Part shown: positions 18,925 through 29,517 of the stretch, one piece after another | Position numbering within the stretch: the stretch's first letter is position 1 | Layout: each line of letters starts with the position of its first letter | DNA from: Trinickia terrae | GTDB lineage: Bacteria > Pseudomonadota > Gammaproteobacteria > Burkholderiales > Burkholderiaceae | Direction of reading: 5' to 3' | Assembly (NCBI RefSeq): GCF_005144415.1 | Contig: NZ_SWJE01000007.1 | Location: 62,001 to 126,000, forward strand | Length of the DNA stretch: 64,000 nt | Notes under the pieces: generated by a model | What the model was told of the DNA's origin: nothing | Database searches by the model: none | What the model saw: only the letters and a program-made list of their open reading frames with translations | Made by a program: the position numbers and the translations under genes

Positions 18925-19896
18925 ATGGCCGTGATCTATCGGTTCATGGGCAAACGGCGCGCGCTTGCTGTAGCGGCTGCGGCTTGCATCGCGGCGAACG
19001 GCGCGGCGCTCGCCGACAACGCGGGACCTGCGACTGTCACGCCGGTCGACAACAGCGGCATTACGGTCAAGATGACGGTCCTGCCGGCGCAGGGGGCGGG
19101 GAATGCGGGGGCTGGTGCGAATGGCGTCAATGGTGCGAACGCTCCCGCCGTCGCGGGCGGCAATCGCGCCGCGACTTACTCGCCGCCGGCGGCCAACGCG
19201 ACGCCGGGGCAGGTGGTCGTGAGCGGCAAGGTGCCCGACGAAGCGACGCGCGACGCCGTGCTTCAGCGCCTGCGCGATACCTACGGCGCGGCGAATGTGG
19301 TCGACCAGGTCCAGGTGGGCAGCGTCGCGACACCGGCCAATTGGACCGCAAACGTGCAAAAGCTGATCGGCCCGCAGTTGAAGCAGATCAGCAAGGGGCA
19401 GCTGAAGATCGACGGCACGTCGATCGATGTGAAGGGTGAAGTGAACAACGAGGCGCAGCGGCAGCAGATCGCTAGCGATATGGCTAATGCACTGAACCCG
19501 ACTTATACGATTCGCAACGGGCTGCGTGTATCGGCTTCGGAGCAGGGCGTGCTCGACCAGACGCTCGCGAACCGCACGATCGAGTTCGAGACCGGCAGCG
19601 CAACGCTGGCGCCGGCAGGACGTCTGATTCTGGATCAGATGGCGGCGGCGCTGGCTAGGATGCCTGGTAAGCCTGTCGAGATCATCGGGCACACGGACAA
19701 TTCGGGCAATCGCGCTTCGAATGTTGCGTTGAGCCAGGCGCGCGCCGATGCGGTGAAGGGGTATCTCGTGACGAAGGGGATCGGGCCGCAGACGATGTCG
19801 ACGATGGGGGTCGGGCCGGATCAGCCGATTGCGTCGAACGATACGGCGGATGGAAGGGCACGGAATCGGCGGATTGAGTTTCGGGTGGGGCAGTAG
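18925..19896 (+). CDS. OmpA-family peptidoglycan-binding protein of the T6SS (TagN-like)
   Basis: A 323-residue protein with a signal peptide (MGKRRALAVAAAACIAANGAALA, if translation is read from the second Met), a low-complexity Ala/Asn/Gly segment, a BON-like section (VVVSGKVPDEATRDAVLQRL) and a C-terminal OmpA domain with IEFETGSATLAP, GHTDNSGNRASNVALSQARA and RARNRRIEF. The TssL in this window ends soon after its single membrane helix and lacks its own OmpA domain, so this protein may supply the cell-wall anchor (inference). It is the last gene of the tssM-tagF run. The Burkholderia name tagN may apply; the mapping is from memory. Confidence 0.85.
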   Translation: MAVIYRFMGKRRALAVAAAACIAANGAALADNAGPATVTPVDNSGITVKMTVLPAQGAGNAGAGANGVNGANAPAVAGGNRAATYSPPAANATPGQVVVSGKVPDEATRDAVLQRLRDTYGAANVVDQVQVGSVATPANWTANVQKLIGPQLKQISKGQLKIDGTSIDVKGEVNNEAQRQQIASDMANALNPTYTIRNGLRVSASEQGVLDQTLANRTIEFETGSATLAPAGRLILDQMAAALARMPGKPVEIIGHTDNSGNRASNVALSQARADAVKGYLVTKGIGPQTMSTMGVGPDQPIASNDTADGRARNRRIEFRVGQ

Positions 19897-19913
19897 GGGC
19901 TGGACGCACCAAT

Positions 19914-19943
19914 AACCGGTTCGCTCGAGCGGGCGAGCCGGTT
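19914..19943 (+). terminator. Hairpin after the OmpA-family gene
   Basis: Arms AACCGG-TCGC and GCGA-CCGGTT pair around a short loop, 18 bp after the stop. No T-tract follows, so this is a terminator-like hairpin rather than a clear intrinsic terminator. The rest of 19944-20153, up to the LysR gene end, shows no gene. Confidence 0.5.
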
Positions 19944-20153
19944 ACAAATACAGGGTATCCGCATTTCGCGGTTGATTCCGTCTTGCGCGGTGCAATGCAC
20001 GCCGTGAGATATCAATGGTTGCGGACGGCGTCGCAGAGCGGCCAGGAGCGGACGCTCGCTAGCACCACCAGTCCGCCATCGGAGCGTCAGCTTCGCTCTT
20101 AAAACAAGTCATTCCGAGCCGGGCCAGATCACCTTGGGATTCCGTTCCGATAT

Positions 20154-21059
20154 TTACACCCTAACGCTATTCGAATGACGCAAAGCATTGGCAACGACGG
20201 CGAAAGCGGGAGTCGGCTGCCGTCGGCTTGGGTAATACAGGTGGAGTCCCGAAAAAGACGGACACCAGTCAGCCAACACCTGCGCCAACTCCCCGTTCTC
20301 GATATGCGATAGAACGCGGTCTTCCGGGACATACGCGAGACCCGAGCCTGCGCACGCCGCCTTGACGGCCATCGTCGCCGTATTGAATACAAGCTGGCCT
20401 TCGACGCGCACTTTGAGTGCACGCCCCTCCTTTTCAAGTTCCCATGCGTATAGCCCCCCGGCGGTCGGCAGGCGGATATTGATGCAGTTATGCGCCATCA
20501 GATCCTGCGGCACTTTCGGCTTCGGGTATCGCGTGAAATAGCTGGGCGTTCCAACGATGGCCATGCGCACATCGGGCCCGATACGCACCGCGACCATATC
20601 TTTGTCCACCTGCTCGCCCAGCCGCACACCGGCATCGAGCCGTTGCTCGACGATGTTCGTTAGACCGTTATCGACAACGATTTCAATCGTGATGTCGGGA
20701 TAGTCAGGCAGGAGGCGTTCAATCACGGGCCAAAGCACCATCTCCGCCGCAAGCTCTCCGGCTGCGATGCGCACCGTGCCGGCCGGCTTGTCGCGCAAAG
20801 CGGTGAGCGCGGCCAACTCCGCCTCCACCTCTTCGAGCTTGGGACCTACCGCCTGGATCAGCCTCTCGCCTGCTTCTGTCGGAGAGACGTTGCGCGTCGT
20901 CCGCGTCAGAAGCCGGAGGCCAAGCCGGGCTTCCAGATTCCTCACCGTCTGGCTCAACGCCGATTGCGATACGCCGAGCTTTGCCGCTGCTTTCGTAAAA
21001 CTGCCCTCCTTGGCGACGGACAGAAACGCGGTGATATCCGAAAGGTCAGAGCGCGCCAT
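20154..21059 (-). CDS. LysR-family transcriptional regulator
   Basis: A 301-residue protein with an N-terminal winged HTH (FLSVAKEGSFTKAAAKLGVSQ through TRTTRNVSPTEAGERL, residues 13-65) and a substrate-binding domain of the LysR type. It is divergent from the cupin-SDR-SDR genes with a 100-bp AT-rich gap between the starts, the usual arrangement of a LysR regulator and its target operon. The binding domain resembles the CrgA/DsdC-like subgroup that often sits beside oxidoreductase genes. Effector unknown. Confidence 0.93.
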   Translation of the reverse strand: MARSDLSDITAFLSVAKEGSFTKAAAKLGVSQSALSQTVRNLEARLGLRLLTRTTRNVSPTEAGERLIQAVGPKLEEVEAELAALTALRDKPAGTVRIAAGELAAEMVLWPVIERLLPDYPDITIEIVVDNGLTNIVEQRLDAGVRLGEQVDKDMVAVRIGPDVRMAIVGTPSYFTRYPKPKVPQDLMAHNCINIRLPTAGGLYAWELEKEGRALKVRVEGQLVFNTATMAVKAACAGSGLAYVPEDRVLSHIENGELAQVLADWCPSFSGLHLYYPSRRQPTPAFAVVANALRHSNSVRV

Positions 21060-21159
21060 TTATAAGCCATCCTTCTAGGTTCATCCAGATTTTATATATT
21101 AATAGATTGAATCCGCACTGATAAATTGAGCATCCAGCGATCAATGCAAGGGAGCACCG
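21060..21159. promoter_or_regulatory. Divergent promoter region, LysR gene / cupin-SDR operon
   Basis: A 100-bp AT-rich gap (for example TTTTATATATTAATAGATTG near 21092-21111) in an otherwise GC-rich window. It should hold both promoters and the LysR site, but I cannot pick a single convincing T-N11-A box. A GGGAG ribosome site lies just before the cupin ATG. Confidence 0.5.
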
Positions 21160-21570
21160 ATGGACATCAGGAAATGCGGGGCGCAGCCTTCCGCGAAAGG
21201 CCCTGCCGAATATTTCACAGGAACGGTAAGGATCGACGCGCCGTTCGTGGGCGAGCAGCCCGCACGAATTGGCGGAGCGACTGTGACGTTCGAACCTGGC
21301 GCGCGGACGGCGTGGCATACGCATCCGCTTGGTCAGACGCTAATCGTGACGGCAGGTCTCGGGTGGGTGCAGCGCGAAGGCGGGCCCATCGAGGAAATCA
21401 GGCCCGGCGACATCGTTTGGATTAGCCCCGGAGAAAAGCACTGGCACGGCGCCACTTCGAATACCTCGATGACGCATATCGCCATTGCTGAATCGCTGAA
21501 CGGCAGCCCCGTTGACTGGATGGAGAAAGTCGCGGACGAGCAGTATCAGATCATGCCCCATCAATCATGA
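21160..21570 (+). CDS. Cupin-domain protein
   Basis: This 136-residue single-domain cupin has the metal-binding motif 1 in [17 protein letters not shown] (two His, then Gln in place of the usual Glu region) and motif 2 in PGEKHWHGA. Small cupins of this type include (R)-selective hydroxynitrile lyase-like proteins and quercetinase-like enzymes; substrate cannot be deduced. The stop overlaps a possible ATG of the next frame, and the SDR gene follows within 18 bp, so the two form an operon. Start supported by GGGAG seven bases upstream. Confidence 0.88.
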   Translation: MDIRKCGAQPSAKGPAEYFTGTVRIDAPFVGEQPARIGGATVTFEPGARTAWHTHPLGQTLIVTAGLGWVQREGGPIEEIRPGDIVWISPGEKHWHGATSNTSMTHIAIAESLNGSPVDWMEKVADEQYQIMPHQS

Positions 21571-21587
21571 CGCACAAGGACACCATC

Positions 21588-22328
21588 ATGTCAGAGAACA
21601 TCGCAGGCAAGGTTATCGTTATCACCGGCGCGAGCAGCGGACTCGGCGAGGCTACCGCGCGCCGACTGGCTGCGGACGGCGCAAAGCTGATCCTTGGCGC
21701 GCGCCGCATTGAGCGCCTGAAGGCTTTGGCCGCCGAACTGAAGCTTCCAGAAGCGTCGGTCGTGCAGACGGACGTCACCGATCCACAGCAGGTAAAGGCA
21801 CTGGTCGATCGGGCTGTTGAAACACACGGCCGTGTCGACGTGATCGTCAACAATGCGGGGCTGATGCCGCACTCGCCTCTGGAGCGTGGGAAGATCGAAG
21901 ATTGGGATCAGATGATTGACGTCAATCTCAAAGGCGTCCTCTACGGCATCGCCGCTGCGCTTCCTCACATGACACGCCAGAAGAGCGGCCACATCATCAA
22001 CGTATCGTCGGTCGCGGGCCATAAGGTCGGGAAGAACAATGCGGTTTACTGCGCCACCAAAACGGCTGTCCGGGTTCTCTCTGAAGGACTGCGCCAGGAA
22101 GTGAAGCCCTACAACATTCGCACGACGATTATTTCGCCAGGCGCGGTGCAATCCGAACTGCCCCAGAGCATTACCGAGGCTGATGTGGCTGCCGGCGTCG
22201 CCGACTTTTACGAACGCCTCGCCATTCCTGCAGACAGCTTCGCCCGCATGGTTGTTTTCGCGATCCAGCAACCGGAGGACGTGGACGTCAATGAGATCCT
22301 GTTCCGCCCCACAGCTCAGGAACTGTGA
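21588..22328 (+). CDS. Short-chain dehydrogenase/reductase
   Basis: A 246-residue classical SDR with the NAD(P)-binding TGASSGLG (residues 13-20), NNAG, and the catalytic Ser and YxxxK in [10 protein letters not shown] and VYCATKTA. I chose ATG 21588, preceded by AAGGA and giving a standard N-terminus; an ATG at 21567 that overlaps the cupin stop would add seven residues. The Arg in LGARRIERL suggests NADP preference. It is the second gene of the LysR-linked cassette; the substrate is unknown. Confidence 0.92.
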   Translation: MSENIAGKVIVITGASSGLGEATARRLAADGAKLILGARRIERLKALAAELKLPEASVVQTDVTDPQQVKALVDRAVETHGRVDVIVNNAGLMPHSPLERGKIEDWDQMIDVNLKGVLYGIAAALPHMTRQKSGHIINVSSVAGHKVGKNNAVYCATKTAVRVLSEGLRQEVKPYNIRTTIISPGAVQSELPQSITEADVAAGVADFYERLAIPADSFARMVVFAIQQPEDVDVNEILFRPTAQEL

Positions 22329-22369
22329 GTCCCCCGATTTCAGGGCGCGTGGCTACAAGGAGGGAAATC

Positions 22370-23197
22370 ATGCAGAAAGTCGTCGTTGTCATCGGTCCCG
22401 GATCCATCGGACAGGCCATTGCGCGCCGTGTGGGCACCGGGAAACAGCTTCTTCTCGCCGATCTGCGGCAGGAGAACGCCGATGCGGCTGCCGGGACGCT
22501 GAGCGACGCAGGTTTTGACGTGACGACAACCGTCGTTGATGTGTCGTCGCGCGTGTCCGTCGAAGCTCTGGCCGCAAAGGCAACGTCACTGGGTGCAATC
22601 CATGGCCTTGTTCACGCTGCGGGCGTTTCTCCCTCGCAGGCTTCGCCGGAAACGATCCTGAAAGTCGACCTTTACGGCACGGCACTGGTCCTCGAAGAGT
22701 TTGGCAAGATCATCGCGGAAGGCGGCTCCGGTATTGTTATAGCGTCGCAGTCCGGTCATCGTCTGCCGCCGCTCGCGCCGGAGGAGAGCCGCGCCCTCGC
22801 GACGACACCCGTCGAGGATCTGCTGAGGCTACCGATGCTTCAACCGGATCAGGTCAAGGATGCGCTGCACGCCTACCAGTTGTCCAAGCGCGGAAATTCC
22901 CTGCGGGTCATGTTTGAATCTGGTCGCTGGGGTCAGCGCGGAGCCCGCGTCAACACCATCAGCCCGGGTATCGTCATCACCCCGTTGGCGAAGGACGAAC
23001 TATCTGGGCCGCGTGGCGCTGGCTATCGGCGGATGATCGAAGGTTGCCCCGCCAGGCGCGCGGGTACGCCGGACGAGGTGGCAAATGTCGCAGCTCTGCT
23101 CATGGGGCCGGACGGCGGCTTCATCACGGGGAGCGACTTCCTGATCGATGGGGGCGTTACGGCATCGTACTGGTTCGGATCGCTAGCGCCACATTAA
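22370..23197 (+). CDS. SDR-family oxidoreductase with atypical nucleotide-binding motif
   Basis: A 275-residue SDR starting at ATG 22370 behind a strong AAGGAGG. The glycine motif reads IGPGSIGQAIARR instead of TGxxxGxG, but the catalytic YQLSK is intact and the C-terminus (GGFITGSDFLIDGGVTASYW) is typical of SDRs. The active-site Ser is probably in IASQSGH. It lies 41 bp after the first SDR, in the same run. Function beyond redox chemistry on a small molecule cannot be given. Confidence 0.88.
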   Translation: MQKVVVVIGPGSIGQAIARRVGTGKQLLLADLRQENADAAAGTLSDAGFDVTTTVVDVSSRVSVEALAAKATSLGAIHGLVHAAGVSPSQASPETILKVDLYGTALVLEEFGKIIAEGGSGIVIASQSGHRLPPLAPEESRALATTPVEDLLRLPMLQPDQVKDALHAYQLSKRGNSLRVMFESGRWGQRGARVNTISPGIVITPLAKDELSGPRGAGYRRMIEGCPARRAGTPDEVANVAALLMGPDGGFITGSDFLIDGGVTASYWFGSLAPH

Positions 23198-23520
23198 CGT
23201 TGCACACTGACTTTCGCCGAAAGCCGACCCGCCTCCATTCGAAGAGTAATCGCGCTTTGGCCGGCTATCGGCAAAAAGGAACTGTGAGCCAGTGTCTTGT
23301 TTTGTGACGAGATCGGCCATTACGTATAGGCCGAGAAGGATCGATCAGCGCCGATCGGCCCTGACACACATGCTGCCGGCCAATTGCTGTGGCGCAACAG
23401 GCAACATGAGCGTCAACCACGTAATACGGGCCACCCCGAGTAGCGGAAGCAGCGCCTGACCGGGGTTCCGAAATCGGCTCGTTCAAGCGAGCCGATTTTT
23501 TTCCGGGTATTGCAAAGCAG
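23198..23520. other. Convergent intergenic region
   Basis: A 323-bp gap between the convergent SDR operon and RND efflux operon. Apart from the terminator at its right end I see no gene or repeat. Confidence 0.6.
23471..23502 (+). terminator. Intrinsic terminator between convergent operons
   Basis: A perfect 11-bp stem (AAATCGGCTCG / CGAGCCGATTT) with a six-base loop is followed by a T-run. It is strong for plus-strand transcripts from the SDR side. It also lies 19 bp past the minus-strand stop of the outer membrane factor gene, so it may serve both directions. Its core resembles the hairpin at 19914-19943. Confidence 0.85.
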
Positions 23521-24948
23521 TCACGACCGCCCCGCCGAAACGCTGCTCTCCGACCATCCGCCGCCCAGCACCTTGTACAGCGTTATCAGGTTCGACAGCT
23601 TTGACAGCGTGTCGTTGGCCAGTTGCTGCTGCGCGGTGTAGAGCGTGCGCTGCGCATCGAGCAAGGTCAGGAAGCTGTCGGTTCCGCTGCGATAACGGGT
23701 CTGGGCGATGTCATCGTACTGCTGCGCCGAGTTGACATAGTCGCGGTCGGCATCGACCTGCGCGACGTAGGTCGTGCGTCCCGCCAATGCGTTCGCCACT
23801 TCCTTGAAGGCCGTCTGAATGGTCTCCTCGTAGTCCGCGATATCGATGTTTTTCTCGATCTTTGCCACATCGAGCGATGCCTTGTTGTAGCCGAAGTCGA
23901 AAATCGGAATCGAGATCGAAGGCGAGAAGGTCCACGCACCGGTGCCCGCCTTGAACAGCCCGGACAGGCTGGTGCTCGTGCTTCCCGCGGAGGCGGTCAG
24001 TTCGATCTTCGGAAAGAACGCTGCGCGGGCGGCGCCCACATTCGCGTTGGCGCCCTTGAGCGTGTGCTCCGCCTCCACGATGTCGGGACGGCGGGTCAGC
24101 AGATCCGAAGGAACGCCCTCGCCGATGTCGGCGAGCATGCTTTCGCTGTCCATCAATGTGGGTCCTTTCGGCAGATCGCCGGGCAGCGGACAGCCGATGG
24201 CGGCAACGAGATTGTTGCGATCCTGTGCGACCGCCCGAGTGTAGGAGGCGAGGCTCGAACGGGCGCTGGCGAGCGAGTTTTCCGCCTGGCGCACGTCCTG
24301 CAGCGACGCGCTGCCCATCTTCATCATGCTGACGGTCAGGTCGTAAGTCTTCTGATCCGCGTCTACGGTGTTCTGTGTGATCTCCAGCAAGGTCTCGTCC
24401 GAAAGCAGTTGCAGGTAGCCGGTCGCCACCGTCGCGACCAGGTCGATCTGCGTGCTGGCGCGCGCGGCGTCGGTGGACAGATATTGCTCGAGCGCCTCGC
24501 GCTTCAGGCTGCGCAACCTGCCGAAGAAGTCGATTTCCCATGACGTCATGCCGACGCTGACGCTACTGGAGCTGTAAGCGCTGGTGGAGCCCAGTGCGTG
24601 TTCGCGCGTCGCCGAGCCGGAAGCGTCGATGGTCGGCCCGATGTTGGCGCGCGCAATCCGGTACTCCGCCTCGTATTTGGCCACGTTGAGCGCGGCCACG
24701 CGCAGATCGCGATTATTTGCGAGCGCGAGCTCGATCAGCTTCTGCAGGCGCGGGTCCTTGAAGAAGTCGCGCCAGCCGACATCCGCGGCGAGCGGCGCTG
24801 CCGTGGCCGGCTGCTGCTTTCCACTGCCCTGCGTCGAGACGGCGGGCCAAGCGTCGTCGACCGGCGCCGCCGGGCGATGGTAAGCCGGATCCAGCGTACA
24901 GGCGCACAAACAACAGGCGCACAAAAGGGCGGTCAGTTTCCGTTTCAT
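23521..24948 (-). CDS. Outer-membrane efflux lipoprotein, OprM/NodT family
   Basis: A 475-residue outer membrane factor with a lipoprotein signal peptide ([17 protein letters not shown], lipid Cys in the LCAC box) and two OEP repeats rich in long helices, such as [20 protein letters not shown] and [17 protein letters not shown]. It forms the outer duct of the tripartite RND pump encoded upstream. Its ATG overlaps the RND stop as ATGA, so production is coupled. The same frame stays open further upstream inside the RND gene, but the lipoprotein signal fixes the start. Confidence 0.95.
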   Translation of the reverse strand: MKRKLTALLCACCLCACTLDPAYHRPAAPVDDAWPAVSTQGSGKQQPATAAPLAADVGWRDFFKDPRLQKLIELALANNRDLRVAALNVAKYEAEYRIARANIGPTIDASGSATREHALGSTSAYSSSSVSVGMTSWEIDFFGRLRSLKREALEQYLSTDAARASTQIDLVATVATGYLQLLSDETLLEITQNTVDADQKTYDLTVSMMKMGSASLQDVRQAENSLASARSSLASYTRAVAQDRNNLVAAIGCPLPGDLPKGPTLMDSESMLADIGEGVPSDLLTRRPDIVEAEHTLKGANANVGAARAAFFPKIELTASAGSTSTSLSGLFKAGTGAWTFSPSISIPIFDFGYNKASLDVAKIEKNIDIADYEETIQTAFKEVANALAGRTTYVAQVDADRDYVNSAQQYDDIAQTRYRSGTDSFLTLLDAQRTLYTAQQQLANDTLSKLSNLITLYKVLGGGWSESSVSAGRS

Positions 24949-27900
24949 GCCTGCTCCCCGCCTGCTTTGCTGGAATCCATGGAATGTCCGTGCTCCTTGA
25001 ACAGTTTTCGCACCACGACGAAAAACACCGGTACGAAGAAGATGGCGAGCGCGGTGGCGGCGATCATCCCGCCCGTGACGCCGGTGCCGATGGCGTGACG
25101 TGCCGAGGCGCCCGCACCCGAGCTGACGACGAGCGGCAACACGCCGAACACGAAGGCAAGCGAGGTCATCAGGATCGGGCGCAGACGGATATGGGCAGCC
25201 TCGAGCACCGCTTCGATCAGGCCGCGTCCCTGAGCCTGAAGGTCCTTCGCGAATTCGACGATCAGGATTGCGTTCTTCGTCGACAGGCCGATGGTGGCAA
25301 GCAGGCCGACTTTGAAGTAGATGTCGTTCGAGAGCCCGCGCAGATGCGCACCCAGCAGCGCACCCAGCACACCCAGCGGCACGACAAGAATCACGGCGAG
25401 CGGGACGGACCAGCTCTCGTACAGCCCCGCGAGGCACAGGAACACGACAATGAGCGAAACCGCGTAGAGGTAGGTCGCCTGGGAGCCCGCCTGCTTCTCC
25501 TGATACGACTGTCCGGTCCACTCGACCGCGAAGCCCTTGGGCAACTGCTTGGCGAGTCTCTCGACGGCGTTCATCGCTTGCCCGGTGCTCACGCCGGGCC
25601 GCGTCTGGGCCGACATGCCCATCGCGAGCTGGCGGTTGTAGCGTTCGATCTGCGGCGGCCCGAAGGACCAGCGGCTGGTCGCGAACGCCGAGAACGGCAC
25701 CATCGTGGAGTCGTAACTGGTCGTCGTGCTCGACGAAGACGAAGACGAGGAGGAACTGGCCGACGAAGAAGACGAGCTAGCCTTCACATACCAGTTGCCG
25801 ATATCGGCGGGCATCATGCGGTACTGCGCATCCGACTGCACGTAGACCTTCTGGATACGGCCCGTATCGATGTAGTTGTCCACGTAGGACGACCCGAACG
25901 CGGTCTGGAGCGTGTCGTTGACGTCCGATATCGACAGTCCCAGCGCACTGGCCTTCTCGCGGTCGATGTCGACCTGCAGCTGCGGCGTATCTTCGAGGCC
26001 GGACTGGCGCACCATCGCCAGCGTGGGTTCCTTCTGCGCCATTTGCATGAACTGGTTGCGCGCCTGCAGCAGCTTGTCGTGCCCCTGGCCGCCGCGGTCC
26101 TCGATTTCGAAGTCGAGCCCGCTCTGCGTGCCCAGCTCCTGGATGGCGGGGGGACTCAGCACGAAAATCTGCGCGTCCCGAGACTTCCCGAAGTGCTGGT
26201 TCGCACGCGCGGTGATGGCCGCCGCGCTGTCGCGGGCGCCGCGGCGGCTCCAGTCCTTCAGCGCCACGAATGCGAGGGCGTTGTTCTGGCCTTGGCCATT
26301 GAAGCTGAAGCCGTTCACCGTAATCATCTGCTGGACCGCGGGCTCGTCGTTCAGGAAGTAACGCTCCACCTCCTCGACGGTCCGGAGCGTACGGGAGGCT
26401 GGCGTACCCGCCGGCGTGCTGAGCGAGACGAGGAAATAGCCCTGATCCTCGTCGGGCAGGAACGAGGAGGGCAGCGTCACGTAGAGCAGCGCCACGACGC
26501 CGGTAATGAGCGCATAGACCAACATATGGCGCATCGGCTTGGCGATGATGCGGCCAAGCGAGTTGCTGTAGCCCGCGTTGCTGTTCGCGAACAGGCGGTT
26601 GAACCAGCCGAAAATGCCGCGCTGCTCCTGGTGCTCGACGCTGGTGCGCTTGAGCATCGTCGCGCACAGCGCCGGCGTCAGGGTCAGCGCCAAAATGACC
26701 GACAACACCATGGCCGACACGATGGTGATCGAGAACTGCCGGTAGATCGCGCCGGTGGAGCCGGCGAAGAAGGCCATCGGGATGAACACGGCTGTCAGCA
26801 CCGTCGTCACGCCGATCAGTGCGCCCGTGATCTGGCCCATCGCCTTGCGGGTCGCTTCCCTCGGCTCGAGCTTCTCCTCGCTCAGGATGCGCTCGACGTT
26901 CTCGACCACGACGATCGCGTCGTCGACGAGCAGCCCGATCGCGAGCACCATCGCGAACATCGAAAGCACGTTGATCGAGAATCCGATGATCGCCATCACG
27001 CCGAACGTGCCGAGCAGGGCGACCGGCACCACGATCGTCGGAATCAGCGTGGCCCGCAGGTTCTGCAGGAACAGGTACATCACGAGAAACACGAGGATCA
27101 CGGCCTCGAAGAGCGTCTTGATGACCTCTTCGATCGAGATCTTCACGAATGGCGTCGTGTCGTAGGGATAGTTGATCGCGACGTCCTTCGGCAACTGCGA
27201 CTGGATCTCCGCGAGCTTGGCCCTGACCTCGCGGGCGGTCTGCATCGCGTTGGCGCCGGTGGCGAGCTTGATCGCCAGCGCGGCGGCTGGCTTGCCGTTC
27301 AGCCGTGCAGACATGTCATAGCTGTCGCCGCCGACCTCGACGCGGGCGACGTCCTTGAGCCGAACCTTCGAACCGTCGCTGTTCACGCGCAGCAGAATGT
27401 CGGCGAACTGGTCTGCCGTGGTCAGCAGGCTCGACGACCGGATGGTCGCGTTGATTGCCTGCGAGTCCGTGGACGGCGCACCACCGACCTGTCCCACGGA
27501 GAGCTGCACGTTCTGCGCGGAAACCGCGCTCGTGACGTCGGAGGTGGTGAGCCCATACCCATGAAGCTTCACGGGATTGAGCCAGATGCGCATGGCGTGC
27601 TGGGCGCCGAACAGCGACACGTCCCCCACGCCGTTGAGCTGGGAGAGCGGGTCCTGGATCTGGGTGGCAACGACGTTGCCCAGGTCCACCGAATTCAAGG
27701 TGCCGCCCGGCGACGACAGCGCGACGATCATCATGAAACTGGTGGACGCCTTCGCGACCTGGATGCCCTGTTCCTGGACCGTCTGCGGCAGCGACGACGT
27801 CGCCTGGCTGACCTTGTTCTGGACCTGCACCTGGGCAATGTCGGGGTCCGTGCCCGGACTGAACGTCAGCGTGATGGTCGCCTGCCCCGCACCGCTGCTG

Positions 27901-28142
27901 GTGGAGGACATGTACAGCAGGTTGTCGATGCCGCTGAGCTTCTGCTCGATCACCTGCGTCACGGTCGCTGCGATGGTATCCGCGGAGGCGCCGGAATACG
28001 TGGCCGTCACCTGCACGGAGGGCGGGGCGATGGTGGGGTACTGCTCGATGGGAAGCGTCGTCAGCGCGGCGCCGCCCGTCAGCATGATCACGATGGCGAT
28101 CACCCACGCGAGAATCGGGCGGTTGATAAAGAAACTTGCCAT
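24945..28142 (-). CDS. RND (HAE1) multidrug efflux transporter with a poly-serine insertion
   Basis: This 1065-residue AcrB/MexB-type inner-membrane proton antiporter begins [20 protein letters not shown] and shows family landmarks such as [16 protein letters not shown] and the C-terminal [17 protein letters not shown], which includes the conserved TM10 Lys. Twelve transmembrane helices and two large periplasmic loops are as expected. The odd point is a serine-rich stretch in the second periplasmic half, encoded at about 25715-25790, where relatives have only a few residues between DIGNWYVKA and MVPFSAF. Serine codons in it are mixed TCG/TCT/TCC/AGC. It lies between the adaptor gene (13 bp) and the outer membrane factor (4-bp overlap). 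Confidence 0.96.
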   Translation of the reverse strand: MASFFINRPILAWVIAIVIMLTGGAALTTLPIEQYPTIAPPSVQVTATYSGASADTIAATVTQVIEQKLSGIDNLLYMSSTSSGAGQATITLTFSPGTDPDIAQVQVQNKVSQATSSLPQTVQEQGIQVAKASTSFMMIVALSSPGGTLNSVDLGNVVATQIQDPLSQLNGVGDVSLFGAQHAMRIWLNPVKLHGYGLTTSDVTSAVSAQNVQLSVGQVGGAPSTDSQAINATIRSSSLLTTADQFADILLRVNSDGSKVRLKDVARVEVGGDSYDMSARLNGKPAAALAIKLATGANAMQTAREVRAKLAEIQSQLPKDVAINYPYDTTPFVKISIEEVIKTLFEAVILVFLVMYLFLQNLRATLIPTIVVPVALLGTFGVMAIIGFSINVLSMFAMVLAIGLLVDDAIVVVENVERILSEEKLEPREATRKAMGQITGALIGVTTVLTAVFIPMAFFAGSTGAIYRQFSITIVSAMVLSVILALTLTPALCATMLKRTSVEHQEQRGIFGWFNRLFANSNAGYSNSLGRIIAKPMRHMLVYALITGVVALLYVTLPSSFLPDEDQGYFLVSLSTPAGTPASRTLRTVEEVERYFLNDEPAVQQMITVNGFSFNGQGQNNALAFVALKDWSRRGARDSAAAITARANQHFGKSRDAQIFVLSPPAIQELGTQSGLDFEIEDRGGQGHDKLLQARNQFMQMAQKEPTLAMVRQSGLEDTPQLQVDIDREKASALGLSISDVNDTLQTAFGSSYVDNYIDTGRIQKVYVQSDAQYRMMPADIGNWYVKASSSSSSASSSSSSSSSSTTTSYDSTMVPFSAFATSRWSFGPPQIERYNRQLAMGMSAQTRPGVSTGQAMNAVERLAKQLPKGFAVEWTGQSYQEKQAGSQATYLYAVSLIVVFLCLAGLYESWSVPLAVILVVPLGVLGALLGAHLRGLSNDIYFKVGLLATIGLSTKNAILIVEFAKDLQAQGRGLIEAVLEAAHIRLRPILMTSLAFVFGVLPLVVSSGAGASARHAIGTGVTGGMIAATALAIFFVPVFFVVVRKLFKEHGHSMDSSKAGGEQA
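25715..25790 (-). repeat. Poly-serine coding tract in the RND gene
   Basis: On the minus strand about 18 serine codons, broken by one Ala, are followed by three Thr and SYDST. The triplets are TCG, TCT, TCC and AGC, so the DNA is an imperfect trinucleotide tract. It is in frame with both flanks. Confidence 0.85.
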
Positions 28143-28154
28143 GCCGTTCTCCGC

Positions 28155-29384
28155 TCAGTGCTGCACGGAAGCCGCCAGCGTGGCTGACGCCTCGCTTGCC
28201 GTTCGCGAAGCATCGGCGGCCACCTTCACCGGGGCGTCCGCCCGCACTTGCTGCAGGCCGCTGACAATCACGCGGTCGCCCGGCTTGAGCCCCTGGGTGA
28301 CGATCCATTGGTCACCGTACGCAGCGTCCGCCTTGACGGCGGTCTGCCGCGCATTGCCGGAGCCGTCCACGACGTAGACGCTCGCCCCGCCGTCCGAGGC
28401 GCGCGTGACCGCGCCCTGTGGAACGAGGATCGCGGCATCGTCCTCGCCCTCGGTAAGACGCGCGCGCACGAACATGCCCGGCAGCAACTCGCCCTCCGGA
28501 TTTGGGAAGGTCGCGCGCAGCGTGACCGAACCGGTGGTGGCGTCTACGGTGATGCCAGAGAACTGAAGCGTGCCGGGATGGCTGTATTCCGTGCCGTCCT
28601 CCATCAGCAGTGTGACGGCCGCGCCATCGCCGCCGGCCTTCTTGAGGCGTCCCGACGCGAACTCCTTGCGCAGCTTCAGCCACTCGGCACTGGAGCGCGT
28701 CACATCGAGATACATCTGGTCGAATGCGTTGATCGTTGCCAGCGCGGTGGTTTGCTGCGAGGTGACGAGCGCGCCCTCGGTCACGCTCGATGCGCCGATC
28801 CGGCCGGAAATCGGCGCGCGCACGCGCGTGTACTGCAGATTGACCCGTGCGGATTCCAGCGACGCCTCATCCGCCGTCACGTCGGCGGCATCTTCACGAA
28901 CAGCCGCGACAGCGTCGTCGTAGTCCTGCTTGCTGACCGCATTGATCTTGACGAGCTCCGTGTAACGGTCGGCCTTGGTCTTGGCGGACGCAAGGGTCGC
29001 CTTGGCCTTTTCCAGCGTGCCGCGCGCCTGATCGTACGAGGCCTGGTACGTGGCCGGGTCGATCTGATACAGCACCTGGCTGGCCTTTACGTCGCTGCCT
29101 TCGACGAATAGCCGCTTGAGGACGATGCCGCTCACCTGCGGCCGGACTTCAGACACCTTCAGGGCAGACAGACGCCCCGACAATTCGGTCGTCTGCACGA
29201 TCCGCTGCGGCGAGATGGTCAGCACGCCGACTTCCGCAGTCTGCGCCGGCAATCCACCCGGCCCCGCCGAATGTGTGTCGCAACCGGCGGTCATGAAAAC
29301 CACCGTAATCGAGAGGGTGGCAAGCAGCGGACGCATCATGTGCCGCGCCCAACCTCTCGCCTGATGAAATGTTGTTTCTGACAT
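28155..29384 (-). CDS. RND efflux periplasmic adaptor (membrane fusion) lipoprotein
   Basis: A 409-residue AcrA/MexA-type adaptor. The signal peptide ends in a lipobox (TVVFMTAGC), followed by a biotinyl/lipoyl half motif (GRLSALKVSEVRPQVSGIV), an alpha hairpin, and the second half motif (VNLQYTRVRAPISGRIG). ATG 29384 gives the usual length; ATG 29408 is the next option and neither has a strong ribosome site. It bridges the RND pump and the outer membrane factor. The gene follows the sensor kinase by 133 bp and is probably its regulatory target. Confidence 0.94.
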   Translation of the reverse strand: MSETTFHQARGWARHMMRPLLATLSITVVFMTAGCDTHSAGPGGLPAQTAEVGVLTISPQRIVQTTELSGRLSALKVSEVRPQVSGIVLKRLFVEGSDVKASQVLYQIDPATYQASYDQARGTLEKAKATLASAKTKADRYTELVKINAVSKQDYDDAVAAVREDAADVTADEASLESARVNLQYTRVRAPISGRIGASSVTEGALVTSQQTTALATINAFDQMYLDVTRSSAEWLKLRKEFASGRLKKAGGDGAAVTLLMEDGTEYSHPGTLQFSGITVDATTGSVTLRATFPNPEGELLPGMFVRARLTEGEDDAAILVPQGAVTRASDGGASVYVVDGSGNARQTAVKADAAYGDQWIVTQGLKPGDRVIVSGLQQVRADAPVKVAADASRTASEASATLAASVQH

Positions 29385-29517
29385 GGGAATCTTTGAGCCC
29401 TTAAGCATGCAATGCTCGAACTCAATCAGGATTTGTACAGCCTGCAAGGCTATCCAGATTCGTCTTACAGATGCTTAGGAAAAATTGCAGGAGGCAACAA
29501 AGCACTTCGTCGCGGGA

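Noticed and set aside
24984-28187. A 1067-codon open frame on the plus strand opposite the RND gene
   Set aside because: Its product is Arg/His/Asp/Gln-rich with no domain, typical of the antisense shadow of a GC-rich gene; the minus-strand RND protein is unmistakable.
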